From Micromonospora tarapacensis (GTDB taxonomy: Bacteria; Actinomycetota; Actinomycetes; Mycobacteriales; Micromonosporaceae): a stretch of DNA of 64,000 bases. The notes beneath the pieces were generated by a model, which was not told the DNA's origin, did not search any database, and saw only the letters and a program-made list of their open reading frames with translations. The stretch is from the NCBI RefSeq assembly GCF_019697375.1, contig NZ_JAHCDI010000004.1, forward strand, positions 3,087,324 to 3,151,323, in the 5' to 3' direction. Positions 26,806 through 36,283 of the stretch are shown piece by piece (positions within the stretch are counted from its first letter, which is position 1; each line of letters opens with the position of its first letter). Made by a program: the position numbers and the translations under genes.

Positions 26806-27678
26806 ATGATCAATCGGACCGTTGAGTTCGCCAAGCAGCACGCACCCAATTCCATGCGTGTCGTGGTGCGGCGAGCACAGCTCGAAGCCCACAACGCCAG
26901 AATGCGGCTCACAGTCCCGGTGGTCGCTCGGTGCGAGTATGACAACATCTATCACTGCACCGTGCACAAGACCGGCAGCCAGTGGGTGAAGGCCCTGTTC
27001 AGCGATCCTGTCGTCTATCGCCATTCCGGGCTGCTGCCCTATGACCCGCGCTTCTACAAGGGGCGCCTGAACGACATCCCGCCCGGCCGGGCCGCGTTGG
27101 CCGTTTTCCGCGCCCACAAGCGCTTCCAGGCCATTGCGAAATCCGACAACCATCGTGCGTTCTTCGTGATTCGGGATCCGCGGGACATCGTCGTTTCGAG
27201 CTACTTCTCCCTCCGCAACTCGCACGCGCCGATGGGCGACATCCCGCAGGCCCGGAAGATTCTGCAGGAGAAGTCGATGAAGGAGGGGATGCTGTACGCC
27301 ATCACCCGCCTCTCCGAAAGAAACCTCTTCAAGAGTCTCCGGTCGTGGGCGGTTGCCAAACCATCAGAAAAGTTCCGCCTGTTCCGGTACGAGGCGTTGA
27401 CCGGCGAGCAACAGCTGGACGAGGTGGATCGGCTCATGCGGCACTGCGGGATCGCCGTGCCGCTGCCCGAACTGGCGGACCTCCTCGACCGCTACAGCTT
27501 TTCCAAGATGCGGAAGGACCAAGAGACCTCAGGGCGGATCTCCCACTACCGGAAGGGCAAGGCCGGCGATTGGCGCAATCATTTCGACGACGAGATCTAC
27601 GAGGCTTTCACCGCCGCCACGGGTAATCTCGTCGAGATCCTCGGCTACCCCGCACGTGACCAGGCTTCCGACGCCTGA
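26806..27678 (+). CDS. PAPS-dependent sulfotransferase
   Basis: A 290-residue sulfotransferase of the type usually found as eukaryotic cytosolic enzymes. HKTGSQWVKALF is the 5'-phosphosulfate-binding loop (commonly PKSGTTW). FFVIRDPRDIVVSSYF is the 3'-phosphate-binding strand and helix. FRYEAL and YSFSKMRKDQE precede HYRKGKAGDWRNHF, which is the conserved R-K-G-x2-G-D-W-x-N segment. All known cofactor contacts are present, so it should be active. Acceptor unknown; a cell-envelope glycan or lipid is one idea. It has more AT than the flanking genes and stands alone, which fits acquisition by transfer. ATG 26806 follows AAGG. Confidence 0.87.
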   Translation: MINRTVEFAKQHAPNSMRVVVRRAQLEAHNARMRLTVPVVARCEYDNIYHCTVHKTGSQWVKALFSDPVVYRHSGLLPYDPRFYKGRLNDIPPGRAALAVFRAHKRFQAIAKSDNHRAFFVIRDPRDIVVSSYFSLRNSHAPMGDIPQARKILQEKSMKEGMLYAITRLSERNLFKSLRSWAVAKPSEKFRLFRYEALTGEQQLDEVDRLMRHCGIAVPLPELADLLDRYSFSKMRKDQETSGRISHYRKGKAGDWRNHFDDEIYEAFTAATGNLVEILGYPARDQASDA

Positions 27679-28027
27679 GGTTTGCCGGTAGCCGGACGAC
27701 CTCGGCCCCCGTCCCGCCACGGCTCGCGGGCCGCCGGTCCACCCGCTGATCCGATCGCCTCAGCGAGGGCGCCGAGTGCCGGTGACCTCGCCACCGTTCG
27801 CATCGAAGCAGAGCGTGAAAAGCTGCGAACTCATCTGACGCCGCATCTCCGATCAACTGACTGACCGCCGCGGACAGGCACGTCCCTGCCGTGCGGAAAC
27901 GACGCTAGCACCCCGTACCCCGCACCCCCGGACGCTCCAGCCGGGCCGGTCGCAGCGCGCGACCCTCGCGATTACTCGCCCAGGACCTGGGTAAGCGGCT
28001 GCGCCCGACACGGCGGAAGGGGACCAG
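27679..28027. other. Intergenic region
   Basis: 349 bp without a supported gene or RNA. Near the right end CCCAGGACCTGGG (27979-27991) is a short perfect palindrome, and AAGGGGAC before 28028 is the ribosome site of the next gene. Confidence 0.4.
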
Positions 28028-28669
28028 ATGTCTGACAGTCACACGGCACTACGCTCGATGCACGACCTGGGTCTGGCGGCCTGGTTCGGTGGATCCTTGA
28101 TGGGAGCGTTCGGCGTCAACGGCGCCGCGGCCCGGATGGGTGACTCGACCCAGCGACTCTCGATGGCCTCGACCGGCTGGTCCCGTTGGACGCCGGTGAA
28201 CGCGGCGGCGATCGGTGCGCACCTCGCCGGCGCGGTCGGTGAACTGGTGACGGAGAGCCCGAGGATGGCCGCACAGGCCGGCGTCGGCCGGGCGAGCACC
28301 GTGAAGACCGCGCTGACCGTCAGCGCTCTGGCGGTGACCGGCTACAGCCGGCTGCTCGGCATGCGGCTGGCCAAGGCGGGTCGACCGTCGGTCGAGGGCG
28401 TGACCGAACCGAATCAGCAGACACCGGCCAACGTGGCGGCCTGCCAGCGCCAGTTGAAGATGATGCAGTGGGCGATCCCGGCGCTGACCGGGGCACTGAT
28501 CGTGGTCACGGCGTACATGGGTGAGCAGCAGAAGCCAGGGCAGGTCCTACGCGGCATGCTCGGCCGGGCGGGCGGCGTGATGCACGCGTCGAAGGGGATC
28601 GGCAAGGGCGCCGGCGGGATGGCGGCGGTGAAGGCGGTCCGGCGACAGATGGCGATGTCCGGCCACTGA
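28028..28669 (+). CDS. Conserved hypothetical membrane protein
   Basis: A 213-residue protein I do not recognise by name. It has three or four moderately hydrophobic segments (LGLAAWFGGSLMGAFGVN, VNAAAIGAHLAGAVGEL, TALTVSALAVTGYSRLLGM, WAIPALTGALIVVTAYMGEQQ). It ends in a Gly-rich then basic stretch. The pattern suggests an integral membrane protein with a cytoplasmic tail. ATG 28028 has a strong AAGGGGAC ribosome site 4 nt upstream. No operon partner is evident, although the next gene follows within 125 bp. Confidence 0.7.
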   Translation: MSDSHTALRSMHDLGLAAWFGGSLMGAFGVNGAAARMGDSTQRLSMASTGWSRWTPVNAAAIGAHLAGAVGELVTESPRMAAQAGVGRASTVKTALTVSALAVTGYSRLLGMRLAKAGRPSVEGVTEPNQQTPANVAACQRQLKMMQWAIPALTGALIVVTAYMGEQQKPGQVLRGMLGRAGGVMHASKGIGKGAGGMAAVKAVRRQMAMSGH

Positions 28670-28684
28670 GGGGCCAGGCAACCG

Positions 28685-28730
28685 ACGGCAGGGCAGCCGA
28701 ACGGCAGGGCAGCCGAACGGCAGGGCAAGC
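28685..28730. repeat. 16-bp tandem repeat
   Basis: ACGGCAGGGCAGCCGA occurs at 28685 and 28701, then a partial third copy from 28717. It lies between two small genes. Confidence 0.8.
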
Positions 28731-28793
28731 TGACGGCAGGACGGCGACGGCCGGTCCGCGACCGGCACCGGCGCACCGACCAGCGAGGTGGCC

Positions 28794-29180
28794 ATGACCG
28801 ACAAGGACAGGCAGGATCGGGGACCGGAGCGCACCGCGCCCTGGGGGACCACGGACGGTTTCGACGCGGACCCGCCGTGGGGCGCCGGTGCGGACTCGCC
28901 GCTGGACGAGGGCAGCGAGGAGACCGCCGTGCCCGAGGGCCGGCGGGGCGAGCGGCGGGCGGACGGCGCGGCGGAGGGCGGCGCGGTGAGCCGGCCCGAC
29001 GGCCGGCACGGCTTCGGTTCCGTGGAGCCGACCCGTACACCGGTGGCCGGGCCGGGCGCCCCGCCGGACCCGGCGCCCTCGCGGCGCAGCTTCCCGGACG
29101 ACGAGGCCGGCGGTGACCTGCCGGACAACGCGCTGGAGGAGGCGACCGGCATGCACCCGGAAGGCTCCTGGCACGGTTGA
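28794..29180 (+). CDS. Small acidic hydrophilic protein, unknown
   Basis: 128 residues, almost no hydrophobic stretches, rich in Gly, Asp, Glu, Pro and Arg, and probably disordered. The end, DLPDNALEEATGMHPEGSWHG, is the most ordered-looking part. Codon use and third-position GC fit a real gene. The ATG at 28794 follows GAGG by 5 nt; GTG 28788 is an alternative two codons upstream. No function can be given. Confidence 0.55.
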   Translation: MTDKDRQDRGPERTAPWGTTDGFDADPPWGAGADSPLDEGSEETAVPEGRRGERRADGAAEGGAVSRPDGRHGFGSVEPTRTPVAGPGAPPDPAPSRRSFPDDEAGGDLPDNALEEATGMHPEGSWHG

Positions 29181-29352
29181 GCCGATTGCTGGCGGGAGCG
29201 CGGGCACCGGTGACGGTGACCGCGATTCCGCGCCCGGCGATCAGGACGGTACGGTCCGCCCGACACCGAGCAGGGCGGCCAGCCGTTCCGCGTCGCGCTG
29301 GGCCTGGCCGGCGCTGGAGGGTCGCGCCGTCGTCGTGCCGTGACCGGCGGCC

Positions 29353-29358
29353 TAGAAT
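29353..29358 (+). promoter_or_regulatory. -10 box of the 2H phosphoesterase gene
   Basis: TAGAAT lies exactly 6 nt before the GTG at 29365, a leaderless promoter. Confidence 0.5.
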
Positions 29359-29364
29359 GATCAT

Positions 29365-29880
29365 GTGGTCGCCGCACTGGAGTTGTACCTGGACACCGTC
29401 GCCACCCGGCGCATCCGGGTGCTCTGGGACGCCCTGGAGGCCGAGGGGGTGCAGAGCATGCGCTCCCTGCTGGAGCAGCGGCACCGGCCACACGTCTCGC
29501 TGGCGGTCGCGCCGCGCTTCGACCCGGAACAGGTCGCGGCGGCGCTGGCCGGCGACCCGGTGGCGCCGCCGCTGCGGCTGTCGTTCCAGCACACCGGCCA
29601 GTTCGTCGGCCGGGTGCTCTGGCTGGGTCCGGTTCCCACGACGGAGCTGCTGGGACACCACCGGCGGGTGTACGACCGGCTCACCGCGGGCGGCGTCGGG
29701 CTGGTCGAGCACTACCGGCCGGGCCGGTGGGTGCCGCACTGCACGTTGTCCATGCGGGTGCCGAACGCGTTGATGGCCGTCGCCGTACGCCGGTGCCTGG
29801 AGGTGCTGCCGCTGGAGGCGACGGTCGTCGCCGCCGCCCTCACCGACCACGCCCGCGACATCTCCCACCCCCTCCCCTGA
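29365..29880 (+). CDS. 2H phosphoesterase (2'-5' RNA ligase superfamily)
   Basis: A 171-residue 2H phosphoesterase. The superfamily is defined by two H-x-[ST]-h motifs, seen here as HVSL (in RPHVSLAVAP) and HCTL (in WVPHCTLSMRV), about 80 residues apart. Members act on 2',3'-cyclic or 2'-5' phosphodiester bonds in RNA or cyclic nucleotides. Typical length. The GTG at 29365 is probably also the first base of the message. It lies just left of the IS element; the insertion did not break it. Confidence 0.8.
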   Translation: MVAALELYLDTVATRRIRVLWDALEAEGVQSMRSLLEQRHRPHVSLAVAPRFDPEQVAAALAGDPVAPPLRLSFQHTGQFVGRVLWLGPVPTTELLGHHRRVYDRLTAGGVGLVEHYRPGRWVPHCTLSMRVPNALMAVAVRRCLEVLPLEATVVAAALTDHARDISHPLP

Positions 29881-29907
29881 CCCTGCCCACCCGTTACCTT
29901 TTTGATC

Positions 29908-29923
29908 GTCCCCAGCCGGGGAC
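29908..29923 (+). terminator. Short hairpin after the 2H gene
   Basis: GTCCCC-AGCC-GGGGAC, a perfect 6-bp stem preceded by a T run. It is either a weak terminator of the 2H gene or a structure near the left end of the IS element. Confidence 0.4.
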
Positions 29924-29974
29924 TGCTCGGTCGCTCGGTCCGGTATGACTTACTGCCCCTGTCGCATGCATGAT

Positions 29975-31359
29975 CCGGGGGGTGTTGTCGCCGGGCCGGG
30001 TGGCGTCGGCGGACCGCTGATAGGGACCCGACCACCCTTCGTGGGTAGGTCTCTCCGTAACGTGGCTGCCGGCAGTCCGACGCTCTGACCAGCGGCCGAG
30101 CCCATGTTGGACATCGTGGGAGACGAGACGTGACCAACGAGTACGGCGTGTTCCTCGGCCTGGACGTCGGCAAGAGCGACCATCACGCGGTCGCGTTGAA
30201 TTCGGCGGGTAAGCGGCTGCACGACGCCGCGTTGCCGAACACCGAGGCCGGACTGCGGAAACTGTTCGACAAACTCGGCAGGCACGGCCGGATTCTGGCG
30301 GTGGTGGACCAGCCCGCCTCGATCGGGGCCCTGCCCGTCGCGGTCGCCCGGGCCTGCGGACACCAGATCGCCTACCTGCCCGGCCTGGTCATGCGCCGGC
30401 TCGCCGACCTGCACCCCGGCACCGCGAAGACCGACGCGCGCGACGCCTACGTGATCGCCGACGCCGCCCGGACGCTGCCGCACACACTGCGTCGCGTCGA
30501 CGCCGGCGACGACACCCTCGCCGAGCTGGAGATGCTGGTCGGCTACGACGACGACCTCGCCGGTGAGGTCACCCGCGTCGCCAACCGCATCCACGGCCTG
30601 CTCACCCAGATCCACCCGCCTCTCGAACGCGTGCTGGGCCCAAAGTCCAGCACCAAGCCGTCCTGGAGCTGCTGTCGCGGTGCGGCGGCCCGACCGGGCT
30701 ACGCAAGGCCGGCCGGTCGAAACTCGCCGAGATCGTCACGCCGCGTGCGCCACGGATGGGCACCCGCCTCGTCGAGCAGATCTTCACCGCCCTGGACGCC
30801 CAAACCGTCGTCGTCCCGGGCACCACCGCCGCCGAAACGATCCTGCCCAGACTCGCCGACAGCCTCCGTGACCTGATGAAACAGCGTGACCAGATCGCCG
30901 TCCAGGTCGAGGAGATGCTCGATGCACACCCTCTTGCCGAGGTCCTGATCTCGATGCCCGGCGTCGGGATCAGGACCGCAGCCCGGATCCTGCTCGAAGT
31001 CGGCGACGTCACCTCGTTCCCCACCTCCGGTCACCTGGCCGCCTACGCCGGACTCGCGCCGGTCACCCGCCGCTCCGGCACCAGCATCCGCGGCGAGCAC
31101 CCACCCAAGGGCGGCAACAAGCACCTGAAACGCGCGTTCTTCCTGTCCGCGTTCGCCGCGCTTTCCGACCCGCTGAGCCGGGCCTACTACGACCGGAAGC
31201 GCGCCGAGGGCAAGAGACACAACGCCGCGCTCATCTGCCTCGCCCGCCGCCGCGTCGACGTCCTACACGCCATGCTCCGCACCCGCACCCCCTATCAACA
31301 CAAACCGGCAGAAAAACTCGCCCTCATCGCTTGACAAAGACCATAGGGACACCCCCCGG
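29975..31359 (+). mobile_element. IS110-family insertion sequence
   Basis: An 11-bp perfect inverted repeat CCGGGGGGTGT (29975-29985) / ACACCCCCCGG (31349-31359) brackets one IS110-type transposase, giving an element of about 1.39 kb, normal for the family. The ends are not certain because IS110 elements lack standard terminal repeats. The 145-nt stretch before the gene would be the place for a bridge RNA if this is an IS110-group rather than an IS1111-group element. No target duplication is visible, as expected for the family. Confidence 0.7.
30130..31334 (+). CDS. IS110-family transposase (frameshifted)
   Basis: About 401 residues when one frame change is allowed, the normal size. The N-terminal DEDD RuvC-like domain has FLGLDVGKSDHHA, LAVVDQPASIGAL and TDARDAYVIAD with the acidic residues in place. 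The C-terminal transposase_20 domain has ISMPGVGIRTAARIL and AAYAGLAPVTRRSG and contains the catalytic-serine region. The frame changes at CCCAAAG (30639-30645). Either a base is missing or ribosomes slip by -1, as this is a correctly phased X-XXY-YYZ heptamer. IS110 transposases are normally made from a single frame, so a missing base is more likely. Confidence 0.88.
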
Positions 31360-31372
31360 TTGGTGGGGTGGG

Positions 31373-32290
31373 TCAGGACTGGTCGGGGCGGCCGTGGCGC
31401 CAGTAGCCCATGAAGGCGACCGCCCGGCGGTCCAGGCCGCGCTCGGTGACCAGGTGCCGGCGGAGGGTGCGGATGACACCTGCCTCTCCCGCGAGCCAGG
31501 CGTAGAGCGGGGCCGTCGGGGGTGCGTCGGGCACCTCCCAGAGGATGTCGCGGTCCACGTCCACCTCGTCGACCAGCTGCGCAACCGGGGTGCTCCCGCT
31601 GGCCGGCACGCTGGCCAGCAGCTCGCCGGCGGCTGCGGTGACGGCGGCGACGAGGCGGCTGCCGTACCCACCGACGCCCCGGGGCAGCCAGGCCACCTCG
31701 ACACCGGGCGGCGCGATCAGCGGCAGTGCGTCACCGGTCTCGGGGACCTCCAGCAGCACCCGGCCGCGCGCGTCCAGCGGCAGCCGTTCGCAGATCGCAC
31801 TGATCGCCGGCACGGCCGTCTCGTCCCCGGCCAGCAGCAGGCACCCGGTCGACGGGGGCCGGAACTCGACTCCGCCGTGGTCACCGCCGTATCCGGAGTC
31901 CGGGCCGACGATGGCGATCTCGTCGCCGGCCCGGACCCGCCGGGCCCACCGGGTCGCCGGGCCACCGTCGCCGTGCAGCACCAGGTCGACGTCCACCTCG
32001 CTGCGGTGCGGGCGGACCGCGCGGACGGTGTAGGTCCGGATCGGGTTGCGCTCGTGGTCCGGCAGGGCCCGCCACTGCGCATACCAGTCCGGCCCCTGCG
32101 GCAGCCGCACCCCGGTCCGGCCGGGCAGCGGCAGCGCCAACTTGATCCGCTGGTCGTAGCCGTTGTCGGCGAACCGGTCCAGGTCCGGGCCGGTGAAGGT
32201 GACCCGGACGAAGGACGGGCTGAGCCGGCGTACGGCGCGGACCTCGGCGACGAACAGTCGCCAGGGTGCGACGGGCAGGGTGTCGGTCAT
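31373..32290 (-). CDS. Siderophore-interacting protein (FAD reductase)
   Basis: A 305-residue SIP-family flavoprotein that reduces ferric siderophore in the cytoplasm to free the iron. NPIRTYTVRAV is the FAD-binding R-x-Y-T strand, HGDGGPATRWARRVRAGD the adjacent phosphate site, and LLLAGDETAVPAI the NAD(P)H-side motif. The end, VAFMGYWRHGR, carries the SIP-specific Y-W-R-x-G. It is the last gene of the iron-uptake operon, 29 nt after the permease. ATG 32290 is chosen, which removes 22 unrelated residues. Confidence 0.9.
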   Translation of the reverse strand: MTDTLPVAPWRLFVAEVRAVRRLSPSFVRVTFTGPDLDRFADNGYDQRIKLALPLPGRTGVRLPQGPDWYAQWRALPDHERNPIRTYTVRAVRPHRSEVDVDLVLHGDGGPATRWARRVRAGDEIAIVGPDSGYGGDHGGVEFRPPSTGCLLLAGDETAVPAISAICERLPLDARGRVLLEVPETGDALPLIAPPGVEVAWLPRGVGGYGSRLVAAVTAAAGELLASVPASGSTPVAQLVDEVDVDRDILWEVPDAPPTAPLYAWLAGEAGVIRTLRRHLVTERGLDRRAVAFMGYWRHGRPDQS

Positions 32291-32319
32291 GATTCCTCTC
32301 CGGGTGCGGGTCGGTGCGC

Positions 32320-34427
32320 TTACCGGGTCTGGGCGGCCGCGGCGCGTGAGCGCCACAGCAGCCAGACGAAGTACGGGGTGCCGATCATGGCCGTCACCAG
32401 GCCGGCGGGGATCTGGGCCGGCGCGATCACGCTGCGACCGAGGGTGTCGGCGAGGCTGACCAGGGCCGCGCCGAGCAGGGCGGCGACCGGTAGCACCCGG
32501 GCGTGCCGGCCGCCGACGAGGGCCCGGGCGGCGTGCGGGGCGACCAGGCCGACGAAGCCGATCACGCCGACGGCGGAGACCGCGGTCGAGGTGAGCAACG
32601 CCGCCGCGCCGAGGGCGACCAGCCGGGTGCGCTCCAGCCGGACGCCGAGCACCCGCGGGGTGTCGTCGTCGAGCGCCATCAGGTCCAGCTCACGGCGGGC
32701 GGCGACCACCACGGGGGTGAGCACCAACAGGGCGATCGCCACCGGCAGCACCTGGGTCGCGGTCCGGCCGTAGGTGGAGCCGGAGAGCCAGGTGAGGGCC
32801 TTGCCGGTGTTCCACGGGTCGAACGCGACGATCAGGAAGGTGATCATGGCAATGCCGCCCTGCCACGCGCCGAACCCGATCAGGACCAGCCGGTCGGAGC
32901 TGAGCCCGCCCCGCCAGGCCACGCCGTAGACGAGGGCGAACGCCACCATCGCGCCGAGCCCGGCCACGCCGGAGACGGCCCAGACGCCGGCCAGCGGCAC
33001 GAAGGTGAGCAGCGAGACGGCACCGAGGCCGGCACCGGCGGTGATACCGAGGATGCCCGGCTCGGCGAGCGGGTTGCGGCAGACCGCCTGCACGGTGGTC
33101 CCGGCGACCGCGAGGGCCGCGCCGGCCAGCATCGCCGCCGCGACCCGCGGCCACCGCTGGTCCAGCACGAAGGTGTACGCCGGCCCGGTGCTCCCGTTGA
33201 TCCAGTTCATGATGTCGCCGAGCAGCAGCCAGGTGTCCCCGGCCAGCAGGCCGAGCAGCACCGCCGCGACGGTGACCGTGGCGGCGACGGCGACGACGGT
33301 GCGGTGGAAGGCCGCTGAGCGGACCGCCGCGTGCCCGCCCGGCGGCCGGCGGGTGGGGCCGGCGTCGCGGTGCCGGCGCGCCAGCCAGATCAGGATCGCC
33401 GCGCCGAACAGGGTGGTCACCACGCCGGTGGGGATGTCGACGCCGGCCTGGCCACCCATCAGGGCCCGCAGCAGCACGTCGGAGCCGAGGACGATGACGA
33501 TCCCGGCGATGCCGGACAGCGGCAGCAGGATCCGGTGCCGGTGCACGCCGGGCACCAGCGGGCCGAGCAGCCGGACGATGACGGGTGCGCAGAGGCCGAC
33601 GAAGCCGACCGGCCCGGTGAGGGTGACCGCCGCGGCGGACAGCAGCACGGCCAGCACGGTGACGAGCAGGCGGGTACGCCGTACGTCGATGCCGAGCACG
33701 GTGGCGGTGTCGTCGCCGAGGGCGAGGATGTCGAGGCGGTGGCCGAGCAGCAGCAGCGCCACGATGGCCGCCCCGATCACCGGGGCGAGTTGGGTGAGGG
33801 CGTTGAGGTCGCTCTGCACCAGCGAGCCGTTGCCCCAGGCGAACAGGCCGATGGTGGCCTGTTCGAAGAGCAGGAGCAGCAGGGTCGTCACCGAACCGAG
33901 CGCCAGTGCCGTGGCCGAGCCGGCGAGGATCAGCCGGGTGGTGCCGGCCTGCCCGCCGGCCGACATCGCCATCACCAGGCCGGCGGCGGCGAGCCCACCA
34001 CCGAAGGCGAGGCCACCGGCGGGCAGCGCGGGCAGCGCGATGCCGAAGGCGGCGACCGCGACGATGGCCAGGTGGGCCCCGGCGTTGACGGCGAGGGTGT
34101 CCGGTGAGGCGAGCGGGTTGCGGACGATCGACTGCAACGCGGCACCGGCGAAGCCGAGGGCGACGCCGATGGCCAGCCCGGCGAGCAGGCGGGGCAACCG
34201 GGAGGCGACCAGCACCCGGGCGGTCTCGTCGTCGCCACCGGTCAGCAGCCGGAGCAGGTCGAGCGCGCCGACGGAGGAGGTGCCCTGGGTGAGGTGCACC
34301 GTCATGACCACCGCCAGCAGCGCGGTGGCGACGACGAACGCCCCGACGACCCGGGGGGCCGAGAGGCGCCGGCCGGAGCCGGCTGGAGAGCCGGCTCCGG
34401 GCGCGGGGGCGCGGTCAGCACGGTCAC
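32320..34427 (-). CDS. Double FecCD-type siderophore permease (frameshifted at start)
   Basis: One polypeptide of about 702 residues containing two FecCD permease modules in tandem (roughly 1-340 and 350-702). Such fusions form a whole ABC channel from one chain. Each module has the LPRLLAGLAIGVALGFAGAALQ/WPRVAAAMLAGAALAVAGTTVQ helix, the coupling segment near LALGDDTATVLGIDVRRTR/LMALDDDTPRVLGVRLERTR, and GPVGFVGLCAPVIVR/GVIGFVGLVAPHAAR. The start is GTG 34427, overlapping the binding-protein stop. The first codons run in another frame that joins the main one if one base is added to the G run 34405-34409. Otherwise translation would have to begin at 34311 and lose the first helix. Confidence 0.85.
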
Positions 34428-35407
34428 ACCGCGTAGGTGTTGACGAGCTGGTCGATGTACTGCTTGCCCGAGAGCGGCCCGCCGAAGGTCCAGATGCCGT
34501 CCGGCATCCGGTGCAGGTTGCCCTGCTTGACGAAGGGCAGGGACTTCCAGATGGCGTTGTCGGCCAGGCCGTCGGCGAAGACGTCGGCGCCGTCGGAGGC
34601 GTTGTAGAAGAAGTGCAGGTCCGGGTTGGAGAGTGCGGTCATGCCCTCGACGTCGGTCTGGCCCAGGCCCCACGCCTCGTCGGTCTTGCCGGTCCAGGCG
34701 TTGGTGAGGCCGAGCTGGATGCCGATCTGGGAGACCAGCGCACCCTCGCCGAACATCCGGATGCTGACCGTGCTGCCTTCCTTCCAGCCGTCGGCTATGG
34801 CGAACGGCTTGCCGGCCGCGCCGGCGTCGGCGAGCTTCTTCTTGCCGTCGGCGATGGCCGCGTCGAAGTCGGCGAGCAGCTTCTCCGCCTCGGCCGTCCT
34901 GCCGACCGCCGCGGCGATCATGTTCAGGTCGGTGCGCATCCGGCCGAGGTTGTCCGAGGCGTCGCTGCCCTTGGTGACGATGACCGGGACGTACTTCTCC
35001 AACTGGCTGATCACGTTGGCGCCGCGGTCGTCCTCCATCACCACGAGGTCGGGCTGGAGGGCGACGATCGAGTCGATGCTCGGCTCGCCCCGCGTGCCGA
35101 CGTCGGCGACGCCCGGGTCGAGCTTGGCGGCGCTCACCCAGGTGGCGTAGCCCTTGGGGTCGGCGACGCCGACCGGCATGACGCCGAGGCTGACCAGCAT
35201 CTCGACCTCGCCCCACTCCAGTCCGACGACCTTGGTGGCGGGAGCGTCGAGCTTGATCTCCTTGCCCCGGCTGTCGGTGACGGCGACCGGCCCCCCGGTG
35301 GGGGAGGCGGAGGCGGCGGTTTCGGTGGGGTTCTCGGTGGTGCCGCAGGCGGCCAGGAGCACCGCGGTGGCGGCGGCCACCAGGGCGGTTACACGGGTAC
35401 GAGACAT
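34424..35407 (-). CDS. Siderophore-binding lipoprotein
   Basis: A 327-residue periplasmic-binding-protein-type lipoprotein for an Fe(III) siderophore. The signal peptide ends in the lipobox LLAAC (Cys21). The fold is the two-lobe helical-backbone type (PF01497): VVGLEWGEVEMLVSLGV, EPSIDSIVALQPDLVVMED and WKSLPFVKQGNLHRM are typical. It would sit outside the membrane and deliver substrate to the double permease. 38 nt separate it from the ATPase gene, and it overlaps the permease start by 4 nt. Confidence 0.9.
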   Translation of the reverse strand: MSRTRVTALVAAATAVLLAACGTTENPTETAASASPTGGPVAVTDSRGKEIKLDAPATKVVGLEWGEVEMLVSLGVMPVGVADPKGYATWVSAAKLDPGVADVGTRGEPSIDSIVALQPDLVVMEDDRGANVISQLEKYVPVIVTKGSDASDNLGRMRTDLNMIAAAVGRTAEAEKLLADFDAAIADGKKKLADAGAAGKPFAIADGWKEGSTVSIRMFGEGALVSQIGIQLGLTNAWTGKTDEAWGLGQTDVEGMTALSNPDLHFFYNASDGADVFADGLADNAIWKSLPFVKQGNLHRMPDGIWTFGGPLSGKQYIDQLVNTYAV

Positions 35408-35445
35408 GATGTTCTTTCTCGGGTGGGTTTCGTGACTGGTCTGGT

Positions 35446-36279
35446 TCAGACCGGGATCCGGGTCAGGTGCCGGCCGACGGGGCGGGTGGTCACCAGGCCG
35501 CTCAGCGGGTCGCTGGTGACCTCGATCCGGATCCCGTAGGTCTCGGTGAGGTCCTGCTCGGTGAAAACCTCGGCGGGGGTGCCGGTGGCGCGGACCCGGC
35601 CGCCGTGCAGCAGGACCACCTCGTCGGCCACCGCGGCGGCCTGGTTGAGGTCGTGCAGCACGACGCCGACCGCGGCGCCGTGGTGGTCGGCGAGATCACG
35701 CACCAGGTCGAGGATCTCGACCTGGTAGCGCAGATCGAGGAAGGTGGTGGGTTCGTCGAGCAACAGCACCGGGGTGTCCTGGGCCAGGCAGGTGGCCAGC
35801 CAGACCCGCTGTAGTTCGCCACCGGACAGTTCGTCCACCGGCCGGTCGGCCATCGTGGTGACCCCGGTGACCTCCATGGCGCGGGCCACGGCGCCCGGCC
35901 CGTCGGGGTCGTCGGCCCGCCAGCGGCCCCGGTAGGGGTGACGGCCGTAGCCGACCACGTCGCGGACGGTGACCCCGCTGGGGACCGGCCGGCTCTGGGC
36001 GAGCAGGGTGACCCGGCGGGCGTACTCCTTGGCCGGCAGACCCGCCGCGGCGCTGCCGTCGGCGAAGTGGACCGTGCCACCGTCGATCCGGTGCAGCCGG
36101 GCCAGTGCCCTTAGCAGGGTGGACTTACCGCTGCCGTTCGGGCCGACGAGGGCGGTCACCGCGCCGGGGCGCAGGGTGATCGCCGCGCCGTGCACCACGG
36201 TCGTGCCGTGATAGCCCAGGCTGAGGTCCACTCCCCGCAGGCTCTGCTCGGCGATCTTCGACGCCAGTCCGCTCGACAT
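35446..36279 (-). CDS. Siderophore ABC transporter ATPase (FecE type)
   Basis: A 277-residue ABC ATPase, first gene of the iron-uptake operon. Walker A is GPNGSGKST, the signature is ELSGGELQR, Walker B is VLLLDEPTTFLDL and the switch His is in VVLHDLNQAA. YGRHPYRGRW is typical of FepC/FhuC/BtuD relatives of siderophore importers. ATG 36279 lies 6 nt after TAACCT (minus strand), so the message is probably leaderless, and the IdeR box covers this promoter. Confidence 0.92.
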   Translation of the reverse strand: MSSGLASKIAEQSLRGVDLSLGYHGTTVVHGAAITLRPGAVTALVGPNGSGKSTLLRALARLHRIDGGTVHFADGSAAAGLPAKEYARRVTLLAQSRPVPSGVTVRDVVGYGRHPYRGRWRADDPDGPGAVARAMEVTGVTTMADRPVDELSGGELQRVWLATCLAQDTPVLLLDEPTTFLDLRYQVEILDLVRDLADHHGAAVGVVLHDLNQAAAVADEVVLLHGGRVRATGTPAEVFTEQDLTETYGIRIEVTSDPLSGLVTTRPVGRHLTRIPV

Positions 36280-36283
36280 GCGG

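Noticed and set aside
27679..28027. tRNA or small RNA gene in the gap
   Set aside because: No cloverleaf, no CCA-type acceptor stem and no TTCGAATC-type arm could be drawn.
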